Positions 51,053-60,497 of a stretch of 64,000 nt of DNA are shown piece after piece. Source of the DNA: Acidobacteriaceae bacterium KBS 83 (GTDB lineage Bacteria > Acidobacteriota > Terriglobia > Terriglobales > Acidobacteriaceae); the NCBI GenBank assembly GCA_000381585.1, contig KB906733.1, forward strand, positions 821,378 through 885,377, given 5' to 3'. How positions within the stretch are numbered: the first letter of the stretch is position 1; each line of letters begins with the position of its first letter. Made by a program: the position numbers and the translations under genes. The notes below the pieces were generated by a model. That model was not told the origin of the DNA, ran no database searches, and saw only the letters and a list, made by a program, of their open reading frames with translations.

Positions 51053-52341
51053 TGGCGGCTCGAGTGACTGCCGCACGCATGGCGGCTTTCCGTGTGTTGC
51101 TGGCGATGGAGCGTTCTCGCAGCGCACACTGTGACGAGCTATTGCGGGCGCCCGCGATCGAGTCACTGTCACAGGCCGATCGCAACCTTACCACTGCGCT
51201 GGTGATGGGTGTGCTCCGCTGGCAGCTTGCCCTGGACGCGATTCTTGCGGGCTATCTCAAAAAGAAATTCGCCTTAGACGATGCAGTCGCAATCGCGCTT
51301 CGGCTGGGCGCGTGGCAGCTTCTGGGAATGGACCGGATTCCGCCGCATGCCGCGTTGTCGGAAAGCGTGGAACTGACGAAAGCGAGCGGGCACAGACACC
51401 CGTCGGGCCTGGTGAACGCAGTGCTGCGTCGCGTGGCAGAGGATGCTTCGTCGATCGCTCTCGATCCAGTCGGTGCGCATCCGGCGTGGATGATGGAGCG
51501 ATGGAGCAGGCAGTTTGGTTCTGCTGCCGCGGCTGCTATTGCTGCCTACGATCAGCAAGCGCCTCAAACGACGGTGCGGTTCAAAACGTCCACTGACCCG
51601 GGATCGTCACGGGCAGGCGCTTTCTTGACGCGTGCACGGCAGCTCTCTGACAGCAGCGATGCGCCGGAGAACACACGCATTCAGGATGAGGGCTCACAAT
51701 TGGTGGCGGAATTGGCGGGGCGGGGAAGACGAATTCTGGATTGCTGTGCTGCACCCGGCGGCAAGACCGCAATCCTGGCTGAGAAGAATCCGCAGGCCGA
51801 AATTACCGCTTGCGACATCAGCGAAGCGCGGTTGAATGCCATGCGCCGCAACTTCGCCCGCGAGCCACTGACGGCGAAGATTCAATGCGTGCTGGCAGAC
51901 GCAACAGACCTGCCATTTCGCGACGATTTTGATCTCGTCCTGTGCGACGCGCCGTGCAGCGGAACGGGAACGCTGGCGCGCAATCCGGAGATCAAGCTGC
52001 GGCTGGTTGCGAGCGAGGTTGCGAGGCAGCAGGAGCGCCAGATCGCAATCATCCGCTCAGCGTATCGCGTCCTCGCGCCGGGTGGACGGTTGGTCTACTC
52101 TACCTGTTCTCTCGAGCCGGAAGAGAACTCGATGGTCGTCGAGGCATTCTTAGCGTCGGAAAGGTCCGCCCAACTAATTGATGTGAGCGAACGCCTCGAT
52201 ACGATGGAGGCGGAAGGAAGCCTTCATCCGGATGGAGCGCGACGGTTACGCGAGACCGCATTGCGCGAGAGCTGTCTCCAGACACTTCCTGGCATTTTGC
52301 CCTGCGACGGTTTTTTCGCGGCGATCCTGACGCGACCGTGA
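51052..52341 (+). CDS. rsmB: 16S rRNA (cytosine-967-C5)-methyltransferase
   Basis: A protein of 429 residues from ATG 51052 (a GTG directly before it at 51049 is also possible). N-terminal NusB-like helical domain (1-140), then the RsmB/Nop2 methyltransferase: SAM-binding LDCCAAPGGKTAILAE, catalytic Cys in DAPCSGTGTLARNP, second Cys in VYSTCSLEPEEN. The final PCDGFFAAILTR is also typical. It is the last gene of the aroC-def-fmt-rsmB run; a palindromic element follows. Confidence 0.95.
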   Translation: MAARVTAARMAAFRVLLAMERSRSAHCDELLRAPAIESLSQADRNLTTALVMGVLRWQLALDAILAGYLKKKFALDDAVAIALRLGAWQLLGMDRIPPHAALSESVELTKASGHRHPSGLVNAVLRRVAEDASSIALDPVGAHPAWMMERWSRQFGSAAAAAIAAYDQQAPQTTVRFKTSTDPGSSRAGAFLTRARQLSDSSDAPENTRIQDEGSQLVAELAGRGRRILDCCAAPGGKTAILAEKNPQAEITACDISEARLNAMRRNFAREPLTAKIQCVLADATDLPFRDDFDLVLCDAPCSGTGTLARNPEIKLRLVASEVARQQERQIAIIRSAYRVLAPGGRLVYSTCSLEPEENSMVVEAFLASERSAQLIDVSERLDTMEAEGSLHPDGARRLRETALRESCLQTLPGILPCDGFFAAILTRP

Positions 52342-52345
52342 CTAG

Positions 52346-52454
52346 AGCATTTTCGGTATAAGAGTGTCCGGCGGAGATTTACTCAGCGTGGCTTTTTCTT
52401 AAGAAAAGCCACGAGAACAGTCATTGAACGGTTGATAGATGTACCGATAATGCT
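52346..52454. repeat. nested-palindrome element, copy 3 (also a likely bidirectional terminator)
   Basis: Outer arms AGCATTTTCGGTA (52346) and TACCGATAATGCT (52442) pair at 12 of 13 positions. The centre (52388-52412) is a near-perfect palindrome built on GTGGCTTTTTCTTAAG with its complement. The architecture and length match copies 1 and 2, but the outer arms differ in sequence. It lies exactly between two convergent genes. Confidence 0.7.
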
Positions 52455-53229
52455 ATTGCGCGAGAGTGAACTGAATCGTGCCGCCTGCCTCAACGCGGGC
52501 TCCCGCTGCGGGCTGCTGCGCAATGACAGTGCCCGGCATTATGGGGAGTGCCGGCGGGGCAGGGGCTTCGCCGGGCGCGGCGATGAAAGCGACCGGCGGA
52601 ATCTCCGCCTGGCGATAGAGAGTGGGCGCCAGCTTCAAACCGGCTTTGCTCACGGCGGCCTCCGCGGCTTTTTCCGGCTGGTTGGTGAAGTCCGGCATTA
52701 CGTATCCGGTGGCCTCGGGCGACACCGGCGAACTCAGGAGCAGAGCGACAGTGGGGCGATCCACGGACGCCGCCCCGGCATCCGGAGACTGCGCAATGAC
52801 GGTGCCGGCTTCCGCGAGCGCGTACGGCATGTGTGCGATAGTGCCGAGCTGCAGGCTGGCGCGGCGGATCGTCAGGGCAGCCACCCGCTCCTGATCATGA
52901 AGGAGGGAGGGCACGGCGACCTTCTGCGCGCCGAGGCTCTGGCCTACGCGTACGTGCCACCCAGTGCGTACGATGGTGCCGGCTGCCGGCGCCTGCGTCA
53001 CAATCCGGGATTCCGGCACGACCGTGCTGTAGAAGTGGTCGTCGATGCTCATCTCCAGGCCATCCTCGGCCGCTTTACGCCGAGCGTCAGCCTCGCTCAA
53101 GCCGCGAAAGTCGGGGACCTTCACTTCGGCGCCATGAATGGCAAAGCGCATGGTGGTGAGCGCCGACACCATGGCGACAACCACCAGGAGTACCAGCACC
53201 AAAGCGAACTGAAACAGGCGAAGAATCAT
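52453..53229 (-). CDS. membrane-anchored PASTA-domain protein
   Basis: A protein of 258 residues from ATG 53229. One N-terminal membrane helix (MILRLFQFALVLVLLVVVAM), then three PASTA domains: about 35-105 (VKVPDFRGLSEADARRKAAE), about 106-175 (VAVPSLLHDQERVAALTIRR) and about 180-258 (YVMPDFTNQPEKAAEAAV). PASTA domains bind muropeptides or glycan strands when attached to kinases or PBPs; here no kinase domain is attached. The ATG overlaps the OsmC stop (ATGA), so they share an operon. Confidence 0.87.
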   Translation of the reverse strand: MILRLFQFALVLVLLVVVAMVSALTTMRFAIHGAEVKVPDFRGLSEADARRKAAEDGLEMSIDDHFYSTVVPESRIVTQAPAAGTIVRTGWHVRVGQSLGAQKVAVPSLLHDQERVAALTIRRASLQLGTIAHMPYALAEAGTVIAQSPDAGAASVDRPTVALLLSSPVSPEATGYVMPDFTNQPEKAAEAAVSKAGLKLAPTLYRQAEIPPVAFIAAPGEAPAPPALPIMPGTVIAQQPAAGARVEAGGTIQFTLAQ

Positions 53230-53624
53230 GCGTCTGCGTACTCGATGGTGTAGGTGATCGTCGCCGTCTTCTCCAGCATCGCCGATACGGAGCAGTATTT
53301 TTCCTTCGACAGGCGCACGGCATCCTCCATGCTCTTGTGGTTCACCGAACCTGTGACGCGATAAACGAGCTCGATGTCGGTGAACACGGTGGGCGGCTCT
53401 TTTGCTTTCTCTGCCTTTGCGGAGACGGTCAGGGCGGTGAAGGCCTCGCGCTTCTTCGTGAGAATGCTGATGACATCGACTGCCGTGCAACCGCACAGGC
53501 TCATCAGGACGCACTCCGTTGGCGTTGGGCCTTCGACCCGCGCAACGTCGAAGGTCAGCGAGTGTCCACTATCCGATGTGGCTGTGTAGACCTGATCGTG
53601 CTGCCATTCCGCCTTCGCCATCAT
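53226..53624 (-). CDS. OsmC family protein
   Basis: A protein of 132 residues. The two peroxidatic/resolving-type cysteines expected for OsmC/Ohr are in VLMSLCGCTAVDVISIL and KYCSVSAMLEKTA. Such proteins reduce organic hydroperoxides or act in osmotic stress. The start ATG (53624 or 53621) lies inside the 3' end of the upstream CDF gene, a 56-bp out-of-frame overlap; this is long for real neighbours and suggests that the CDF tail has been extended. Confidence 0.87.
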   Translation of the reverse strand: MMAKAEWQHDQVYTATSDSGHSLTFDVARVEGPTPTECVLMSLCGCTAVDVISILTKKREAFTALTVSAKAEKAKEPPTVFTDIELVYRVTGSVNHKSMEDAVRLSKEKYCSVSAMLEKTATITYTIEYADA

Positions 53625-55113
53625 TCTTCTCCATCCTGTTCACGTCATCAATGCGGTTGCATCTTCGACCTTCGTGCCGGTTGTCGGCCTCAGGCTCCGG
53701 ATGCACAAGCATCCGGTATACCTCAGGACATTTCAGCTTCAGCCGGTCTTCGAGAGATGTGATGACATCATGCACGCGATGCATCGGCAGCGCGTCGGGG
53801 AGGGTGCAGTGGCAGGAGAGGTGCAGGTGATCTCCCATACGCGATACGGCAACCTCGTGAATGTCGATGATCTCTGGCAGCGTTCGCGCCACACTGCGCA
53901 GCTCCTCCTGCAGGAGACGGTCCTGCTCGATGCTGTCGGATGCTTCGATGGTGGCAGGCTCGCTTTCAATGTGCGTCAGTACGTTGCTTACTTCCGGCGC
54001 GGCGCGGTACATCTGCTCTTCCAGCTCACATATAAAGCGATGTGCCTCCACCAGCGGCAGAGACTCGTCAACCTCAACGTGCTGCTCGACATGCAAGCCA
54101 TCTTTGTCCTGCTGCACACTGAGGTCGTGCAGGGTTACGTTGTTGAGCGCGGCCACGCCCCGGATGCGATCGAAGATGTTTTCCCCCGATACCTGACGCG
54201 GCAGTGTGCGGATGGTGACATCGGCGTCAGGAACGACTGCCTTAACTGCTGCGGTGATCCGCTGCACCAGCACCTCAATGTGCGCGGCGGTATCGAAGCG
54301 TGGAACGGCTACGCGGAGATCAGCAAAGACACGGTTGCCAGAGCGGCGCACGCGTACCCGCTCCAAGTCCACCACGCCTTCGATGTGTTCCACGGCGCGG
54401 ACAATCTGCTGCCGCGCGCCGGCGGGTGCGGTGTCAAGCAGCTCATAGGTGGTGCGGCGTGCCAGCCCCCAGGCAAAGCGGAGGATGACTGCCGAGACTA
54501 CAAGCGCCGCCAGAGGGTCAGCAAAGCGCAGCCAGCCAATGCCGAATCGCACGCCAGCATAGGAGGCGGCCAACCCGACGGCGACTGCCACGCTGGACCA
54601 GATGTCCGAGGCGAAGTGAAGGGCGTCGGCTTCGAGTGCCTGCGATCCGGAGATCGATGCCACATGCTTAAGCGCACGGGAGCGGCTGAGGTCGACGGTG
54701 ATGGAAAGCGCAAGTACCGCGAACGGCCACACTGAGGGACGAATAGTGACCGGTGCAACAAAGATGCGCATGACTGCTTCGACCACAATCCAGACGCACG
54801 AAGCGCCCATTAGAAACGTCTCGGTAAAAGCGGAGAGAGTTTCCACCCGGGCATGACCGTAAGGGTGTTCCTCATCGGCGGGTTTGTCGGAGATGCGGAC
54901 AGAGATGAGGGTCAGTGCGGTGCCAAGCAAATCGAGACCGGAGTGCGCTGCGTCAGAGAGCATGCCGAGGCTGCCGGTCAGCAGGCCGGCGATCAGCTTC
55001 AGCGCAGTCATCCCGCACGCAGCGAGCATCGATACCAGGGCAGCGGTTCGCTTTCGCTTTACGATGCCCTGGCTGATTTGCATGGTCACTTGAGAATCGT
55101 CCGGCGAGGACAT
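53569..55113 (-). CDS. cation diffusion facilitator (CDF) metal transporter with an extended C-terminus
   Basis: A protein of 514 residues. The membrane part (about 25-215) carries the metal sites in GMLSDAAHSGLDLLGTAL and ALHFASDIWSSVAVAVG. The cytoplasmic part is about twice the usual length: two ZT-dimer-like domains in tandem (about 215-300, RVRVRRSGNRVFADLRVAV; and about 390-480, VAVSRMGDHLHLSCHCTL). The last about 40 residues are unlike the family and overlap the OsmC gene. CDF proteins export Zn2+, Mn2+, Fe2+ or similar ions; the specificity is not clear. ATG 55113 or 55119 can start it. Confidence 0.88.
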   Translation of the reverse strand: MSSPDDSQVTMQISQGIVKRKRTAALVSMLAACGMTALKLIAGLLTGSLGMLSDAAHSGLDLLGTALTLISVRISDKPADEEHPYGHARVETLSAFTETFLMGASCVWIVVEAVMRIFVAPVTIRPSVWPFAVLALSITVDLSRSRALKHVASISGSQALEADALHFASDIWSSVAVAVGLAASYAGVRFGIGWLRFADPLAALVVSAVILRFAWGLARRTTYELLDTAPAGARQQIVRAVEHIEGVVDLERVRVRRSGNRVFADLRVAVPRFDTAAHIEVLVQRITAAVKAVVPDADVTIRTLPRQVSGENIFDRIRGVAALNNVTLHDLSVQQDKDGLHVEQHVEVDESLPLVEAHRFICELEEQMYRAAPEVSNVLTHIESEPATIEASDSIEQDRLLQEELRSVARTLPEIIDIHEVAVSRMGDHLHLSCHCTLPDALPMHRVHDVITSLEDRLKLKCPEVYRMLVHPEPEADNRHEGRRCNRIDDVNRMEKNDGEGGMAARSGLHSHIG

Positions 55114-55159
55114 ACCCAAAGCCTACACGGGAGCGCACACGGCGGGCCAGCAACCCCCG

Positions 55160-55906
55160 CTACGGCTTGCGGGCGGTGTAGAGGCCGGCAATGCCAAATG
55201 TGAAGGGAGTCCAGCGCACATCGCGGAAGCCGATGCTCTCAAGCGTTGCGAGCATCTCGCGTGGCGCCGGAAAACGGCCAACGGACGCGGGCAGATATGC
55301 ATAGGCGCTGCCGGCGCCTGAGAGCAGACGTCCGATGCGCGGCAGGATACGCCGGAAATAGAAGGCATAGAGCTTGCCGAGAATTCCACCCGGCTCGCTG
55401 AAGTCGAGGATGCCGAGCTCACCTTCGGGAGCGAGGACGCGATGGAACTCGCGCAGGCCGGCTTCGTAATTGGCCAGGTTGCGAAAGCCGAATGCCGTAG
55501 TCAGGAGCTGAAGTGTACCGTCGGCGATCGGCAAATGAAGTGCATCGGCCTCTACAGCGATGGCACCGTGCTTTGCAAACTTCGCGGCGCCACGCATCAG
55601 CATCTGGTGCGAGAAATCTACGGCGAGGACCGGCGCAGCAAGCGGTGGCCGTCGTCGCAGAAGGGCCATCGTCATGTCGCCTGTCCCGCAGCAGATGTCG
55701 GCAATACGTGCTTGTGGATGCGACAAAATATGACGAAAGCGGCGTGCCGTGCGCCACCACCAGAACCGGTCAATGGATCCGGAGAGGATATGGTTCAGCA
55801 AGTCATACCGGGGGGCAATCGAGTCGAACATCGCCTGCACGGCGGCTGCCGCGTCTTGCTCGCCGGTGGTGCCGACTGGTTGTGCGCCACGCGTCTGCAC
55901 GGTCAT
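55160..55906 (-). CDS. ubiE/menG: demethylmenaquinone/ubiquinone methyltransferase
   Basis: A protein of 248 residues of the UbiE/MenG family: [17 protein letters not shown], the SAM motif [16 protein letters not shown], and the family signature [20 protein letters not shown] followed by [13 protein letters not shown]. It C-methylates the quinone ring. The ATG overlaps the aroB stop (ATGA), linking quinone and shikimate routes in one transcript. In an Acidobacterium the substrate is most likely demethylmenaquinone. Confidence 0.93.
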   Translation of the reverse strand: MTVQTRGAQPVGTTGEQDAAAAVQAMFDSIAPRYDLLNHILSGSIDRFWWWRTARRFRHILSHPQARIADICCGTGDMTMALLRRRPPLAAPVLAVDFSHQMLMRGAAKFAKHGAIAVEADALHLPIADGTLQLLTTAFGFRNLANYEAGLREFHRVLAPEGELGILDFSEPGGILGKLYAFYFRRILPRIGRLLSGAGSAYAYLPASVGRFPAPREMLATLESIGFRDVRWTPFTFGIAGLYTARKP

Positions 55907-57009
55907 CTGCCCAGCTTCAGCCCGGCTTGGATGGCCCTGAGCAGTTCGTTATCGGTCAGGTCATTCACCACGCTGGCACGTCCGATGTCTTGCAGGAGTA
56001 CGAAGTGGCGGATGCCTCCAATCCGTTTCTTGTCGCCGGCCGCCGCATTGAGCAGGCGGCGGGGGGTCAGACGCGGGAGCGGCGGCAGACCCAATGAGTC
56101 GATCGCGGTCAGGACCCGGCTTGCCTCCGCGTCGGGCAGACCGCGCATGCGGCTGGCCTCCACCGCTACACGCATCCCCCAGCCCACGGCCTCACCGTGC
56201 AGTAGTCCTCGATACTGAGTGAGGGCTTCGATGGCATGTCCAAGTGTGTGCCCGAAATTGAGGATCATACGCAGACCGGACTCCCGCTCGTCCTTGGATA
56301 CAACATCGGCCTTGATGCGTACCGACTCCGCGATCACATGGGTCAGCGGTTCTGTTTCCTGCCGCAGGAGCGCTTCGGCATGGCGCTCGATATACGCGAA
56401 AAGCTGACTGTCGTAGATGAGTCCTGCCTTCAGGCTTTCGAACAGGCCAGCGCGCAATTCCGCTGAGGGCAGTGTGCGTAACAGCCCAGTGTCCGCCAGC
56501 ACCAGCCGTGGATGATGAAAGCAGCCGATCAAGTTCTTGCCGGCGCTGAGATTGACGCCTGTTTTGCCGCCGACGGATGAGTCCACCTGCGCCAGCAGCG
56601 TTGTCGGCACCTGGATGAAATCGATGCCGCGCATGTAGATGGCTGCGAGAAAGCCGGTCATATCGCCGATGACGCCGCCGCCGAAGGCAATCAGGATAGA
56701 GCTGCGATCGGCGCCGGCGGTCGCCAGTTGCTGTGCCAGCCGCTCCAGCGCTGCGAGCCGCTTGTGCTGCTCGCCCGCCGGTAGCTGCAGGACGAGTGGC
56801 TGAGCGGCATCGGTGCTAAAGGCGCTCAGGAATGATTGCGACCACAACGCCCAGATTTCGGGCGAGGTCACGACGTAGACGCGGCGACCTGTACGCTCGC
56901 CGAAGATGGCGCGCAGGTGCTGCGGCAACTGGGCCAGCAGGCCGTCACCGAGCACGACGTCATAGGAGGCCGAAGCAGTGTGGATAGGGAGAGTACGCAC
57001 TCGGCTCAT
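55903..57009 (-). CDS. aroB: 3-dehydroquinate synthase
   Basis: A protein of 368 residues from ATG 57009. NAD-binding region [20 protein letters not shown], the catalytic stretch [20 protein letters not shown], and Zn ligands in [16 protein letters not shown] plus [11 protein letters not shown]. It makes dehydroquinate from DAHP. It starts 61 bp from the divergent nadB gene and is coupled to ubiE/menG. Confidence 0.95.
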   Translation of the reverse strand: MSRVRTLPIHTASASYDVVLGDGLLAQLPQHLRAIFGERTGRRVYVVTSPEIWALWSQSFLSAFSTDAAQPLVLQLPAGEQHKRLAALERLAQQLATAGADRSSILIAFGGGVIGDMTGFLAAIYMRGIDFIQVPTTLLAQVDSSVGGKTGVNLSAGKNLIGCFHHPRLVLADTGLLRTLPSAELRAGLFESLKAGLIYDSQLFAYIERHAEALLRQETEPLTHVIAESVRIKADVVSKDERESGLRMILNFGHTLGHAIEALTQYRGLLHGEAVGWGMRVAVEASRMRGLPDAEASRVLTAIDSLGLPPLPRLTPRRLLNAAAGDKKRIGGIRHFVLLQDIGRASVVNDLTDNELLRAIQAGLKLGR

Positions 57010-57070
57010 CGTACCGCAGCCCTGTGGTATCGATGATGAATCCGGGCGACACGAATGATAGGCTCGGCTA

Positions 57071-58717
57071 ATGGAAAGAGCCGCACTTAGCATTCCGGCC
57101 GTTACAGATTTCCTGATCATCGGTGCTGGAATTGCCGGTCTGCGCGCTGCTATCACGCTGGCCGAAGCTGGGCGGGTTCTTGTGGTCACGAAGGAAGCGC
57201 TTGGGGAATCGAACACGCAATATGCGCAGGGCGGCATCGCGGTGGCAATCAGCGGGACGGAAGATGTTGAGCAGCACCTGGAAGACACGCTCGCGGCGGG
57301 TGATGGGCTGGTAGATCCGATTGCCGCTCGAGTACTGGTGGAAGAGGGCCCCGCGCGGGTGGAAGAGCTGCTGCAGTGGGACACTCATTTTGACCGCTAT
57401 GCAAGCGGCGAGCATGCGGGCGAGCTGATGCTGACCCGCGAAGGCGCGCACAGTCGCAACCGTATTCTGCATGCCAATGGAGATGCGACTGGCCGCGAGA
57501 TCGGCAGGGCGCTACTGGCGCATGCATACGCAACGCCGGGTATCACGCTGCTGCCCTGGACGCTACTTACCGATCTGCTGACTGCGGGCCGGCGCGTGTG
57601 CGGAGCGCGGCTGCTGGATGAGAATGGGGAAATCCGAACGGTGCAAGCGCGTTCTGTCCTTCTTGCCAGCGGCGGCGCGGGCCAAGTGTACAGCGATACC
57701 ACGAATCCGACAGTAGCGACGGGGGACGGGATCGCTGCCGCCCTTGCTGCCGGCGCTGAACTGGCAGATATGGAGTTTTATCAGTTTCATCCTACGGCGC
57801 TGAGCCTCGCTGGGGTGCCGCGCTTCCTGCTCTCCGAGGCGCTGCGTGGTGAGGGAGCGTGGCTGGTAAACGCGGCAGGCGAGCGCTTCATGCATCGCTA
57901 CCATCCGCTGCTGGAACTGGCGCCACGAGATGTGGTGGCACGCGCTATTACGCGGGAGGGCATCGGCGGCCGGCAAGTGTATCTGGACATGCGGCACGTC
58001 GCTGGCATCGACCTGAATGCGCGCTTTCCTGGCATTTCCGGGTTTCTCCATCAGCATGGCCTCGCCCTCGCGCTCGATCTGATTCCAGTGCGTCCGGCGG
58101 CCCACTACCTGATGGGTGGGGTGCGGACCGACGTGGATGGGCAGACATCATTACCGGGCCTGTTTGCGGCAGGCGAGGTGGCTTGCACGGGTGTCCACGG
58201 CGCGAACCGTCTGGCGAGCAACTCACTGCTCGAAGGGTTGGTCTTCGGCGCGCGGGCCGCAGAATGCATGCGAAGTGAATGTGCTGTTCACGTTGCAACC
58301 GCTGAAACGGATGCACAACTACAGCGCGGGGAAGGCACGCTTCCACCGGTGGAGGCTGCCATCCGGCAACTGCAGCGGCAGATGTGGGAGCACGCAGGGC
58401 TGCTTCGCGATGCTGAGCTGCTCAAGAGTATCGACCTGAATATGGCAGCGGATTATGTGGAAGCGATTCCATCTATGCAATGGACTCGGCGCGAATACGA
58501 AGCCCGTTCCCTTGCGCGCGTGGCGCGTGCGATCGTCCTTTGTGCTTTGGCGCGTGAAGAGAGCCGCGGCGCGCACTACCGGAATGATTTTCCCAAGCGC
58601 GATGATGCGCGGTTCGGCACGCACTCGCATCTGGCAGGCGATGCAGTCAGTTTCGGCCCGCTGCTTCCTGTCCAGAGGCAGGGCGATCCGCAGCCGGAAT
58701 CGCCGGCGCTACGCTGA
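57071..58717 (+). CDS. nadB: L-aspartate oxidase
   Basis: An FAD enzyme of 548 residues that oxidises L-aspartate to iminoaspartate, the substrate of NadA. Seen are the dinucleotide-binding [63 protein letters not shown], and [17 protein letters not shown] with [18 protein letters not shown]. The C-terminal helical domain is complete. nadA is 5 kb away on the same strand. Its 3' end overlaps that of the convergent TerC gene by 9 bp. Confidence 0.95.
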   Translation: MERAALSIPAVTDFLIIGAGIAGLRAAITLAEAGRVLVVTKEALGESNTQYAQGGIAVAISGTEDVEQHLEDTLAAGDGLVDPIAARVLVEEGPARVEELLQWDTHFDRYASGEHAGELMLTREGAHSRNRILHANGDATGREIGRALLAHAYATPGITLLPWTLLTDLLTAGRRVCGARLLDENGEIRTVQARSVLLASGGAGQVYSDTTNPTVATGDGIAAALAAGAELADMEFYQFHPTALSLAGVPRFLLSEALRGEGAWLVNAAGERFMHRYHPLLELAPRDVVARAITREGIGGRQVYLDMRHVAGIDLNARFPGISGFLHQHGLALALDLIPVRPAAHYLMGGVRTDVDGQTSLPGLFAAGEVACTGVHGANRLASNSLLEGLVFGARAAECMRSECAVHVATAETDAQLQRGEGTLPPVEAAIRQLQRQMWEHAGLLRDAELLKSIDLNMAADYVEAIPSMQWTRREYEARSLARVARAIVLCALAREESRGAHYRNDFPKRDDARFGTHSHLAGDAVSFGPLLPVQRQGDPQPESPALR

Positions 58718-59605
58718 CGCATTTTGCCGTGAAGAGGACGGCAACAGCAGGGAAGCGGCGGCAAAGATGGCCACAGTGCTAATGATAATGATCAGCGACC
58801 AGAGCGTAGGTATCTCGAACCAGCGCGCCGCGATCATCTTTCCGCCGACAAAGGCGAGGATGACTGCGAGGCCGTAGTGCAGCAGATGCAGCTGATGAAG
58901 CAGGCCCTGCAGCACAAAATAGAGCGACCGCAGGCCCAGGATGGCAAAGATGTTTGAGGTGTAGACAATGAAGATGTCGTTCGTCACAGCGAGGACGGCC
59001 GGCACAGAGTCGATCGCGAAGATCACATCGGTAAGCTCGATGGTGAGTACGGCGAGCAGCATTGGCGAGAGACGCCAGCCACGGCGATCGATCCATTGCG
59101 CGAGGGATGGAGGCGCCTCGCGGCCCTTTTGGGGGCGAATGAGCCGCCACGCCGTGTAGAGCAAGAGGGCGCCGAAGATGTAATGCATCGCTTCGAAGCG
59201 ATCGAGCAGAGCGACTCCGGCCACTATGAAGGCCGCGCGCAGCACAATGGCGCCCAGGACGCCGTAGGAGAGCGCGCGATGCTGCTGGTCAACAGTGAGG
59301 CCGAAGTTTCGAAACAGCACCAGGAAGACAAAGAGATTGTCGATGGAGAGCGAGCCCTCCAGCACATAGCCGGAGAGGAACTCGAGCGCGTGTTCGTGGC
59401 CCTGGGTAAATAAGATGAAGGCGGCGAAGGCCAGGGCGAGCACGCCGAGGAACGCAGTCCATAAGAGCGCAGTTCGAAAGCGCGGCCCCTCGGGTCTGCG
59501 GCCGAGCACGACAAGGTCGATGACCAGCAGCAACAGAACGACTGCGTGAAAACCGATCCAATAGGTGAGGGGCGCGCCCGCGATCATGCGGCCGTCAGTG
59601 AGCAT
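58709..59605 (-). CDS. TerC family integral membrane protein
   Basis: A protein of up to 298 residues (ATG 59605, or 59587 within it) with about eight membrane helices. The family motif with acidic residues is GYVLEGSLSIDNLFVFLVLF and later DVIFAIDSVPAVLAVTNDIF, followed by SNIFAILGLRSLYFVL. TerC proteins are tied to Mn2+ homeostasis and metalation of exported proteins, which fits the nearby Tat genes. It overlaps the glutaminyl-cyclase stop and the nadB 3' end. Confidence 0.9.
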   Translation of the reverse strand: MLTDGRMIAGAPLTYWIGFHAVVLLLLVIDLVVLGRRPEGPRFRTALLWTAFLGVLALAFAAFILFTQGHEHALEFLSGYVLEGSLSIDNLFVFLVLFRNFGLTVDQQHRALSYGVLGAIVLRAAFIVAGVALLDRFEAMHYIFGALLLYTAWRLIRPQKGREAPPSLAQWIDRRGWRLSPMLLAVLTIELTDVIFAIDSVPAVLAVTNDIFIVYTSNIFAILGLRSLYFVLQGLLHQLHLLHYGLAVILAFVGGKMIAARWFEIPTLWSLIIIISTVAIFAAASLLLPSSSRQNASA

Positions 59606-60497
59606 TCAGCAGTCGGATGCTTTCCAGAAAGACCTCGCCGGAGATGGTGAGGCTCTTCGCGCTGATTTTGTCCAGGGTGTCCTCGGGCGTGTGATGCCAG
59701 CCGTCGGGATGGGTCGCGTCGTGCGGCCCGTAGTCGGAATCGATGACATCGGCAGAGGGGACGCCGCGTTGGACAAACGGCAGATGGTCATCCTCCTCCG
59801 CGGCATCGGTCTTGAAGAAGTGGCTCGCGTTCCCGGTCTTCTTTGCGGCTTCGTATACCAGGTCCTCGGTTGCCGGCGTGGCGGTGGTCACGCGCTGCAC
59901 GTTCAGATCGCGATCGCCGATCATGTCGGCGAGCAGGAGGGCTTTGATCTTCTTGAGCGTGCCGTCCATCTGCCATTTGGCTGCCAGATGCCGGCTGCCG
60001 TAGAGCGAGTCGGATGCGCTCCAGCTCTCTACCGCTTCCTCTCCATCGAAGAAGACGAGCCAGACGTTATAGCCCTCGAGTGTATGTCCGCGTAAGTGAT
60101 TGGCGATTTCGAGCAGCAACCCGGTTGTCGCGGCACCGTCATTTGCACCGACGAAGGACGTATCGCGGAGCGGATAGTTTGTCTCGTAGTGCGTGGCCAA
60201 CACGATGATCCCGTCCTTCTTGCCGGGAAAACGGACGATGAAGTTGGTCATCTGCTGTGGGCCCGCGGGCGTGGTGGCTACGAAGGTATCCGCCTGCAGG
60301 TTGTCGTGTGCGAACTGCTTCTTCAGATAATTCTGAGCGCACAGCAGTCCGGCGCTGCCGTTGAAGCGCGGTCCGCAGGCCACAAACTGTCGCGCATATT
60401 CGAGTGCCTTGGCGCCGTTGAACTGTGCGGAGGATTGCGCATGCAGCAGGGGAAGCGCGATCAACAGCATAGCGACGAAAGTGAGTCGGCGAATCAG
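59595..60497 (-). CDS. M28-family glutaminyl-peptide cyclotransferase-like enzyme with a probable CTG start
   Basis: An exported zinc enzyme of about 300 residues. The core is very like animal glutaminyl cyclase: ATHYETNYP, FVGANDGAATTGLLLEIANH (Zn Asp), VFFDGEEAVESWS (catalytic Glu), DSLYGSRHLAAKW and PDGWHHTPEDTLDKI (Zn His). These enzymes close N-terminal Gln to pyroglutamate. The first in-frame ATG (60470) would cut the signal peptide short; the codon CTG at 60497, 7 nt after AGGAGG and overlapping the tatC stop (CTGA), restores a full signal peptide starting IRRLTFVAMLLIALPLLHAQ. I therefore extend to 60497, with the ATG as fallback. Confidence 0.82.
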   Translation of the reverse strand: MIRRLTFVAMLLIALPLLHAQSSAQFNGAKALEYARQFVACGPRFNGSAGLLCAQNYLKKQFAHDNLQADTFVATTPAGPQQMTNFIVRFPGKKDGIIVLATHYETNYPLRDTSFVGANDGAATTGLLLEIANHLRGHTLEGYNVWLVFFDGEEAVESWSASDSLYGSRHLAAKWQMDGTLKKIKALLLADMIGDRDLNVQRVTTATPATEDLVYEAAKKTGNASHFFKTDAAEEDDHLPFVQRGVPSADVIDSDYGPHDATHPDGWHHTPEDTLDKISAKSLTISGEVFLESIRLLNAH

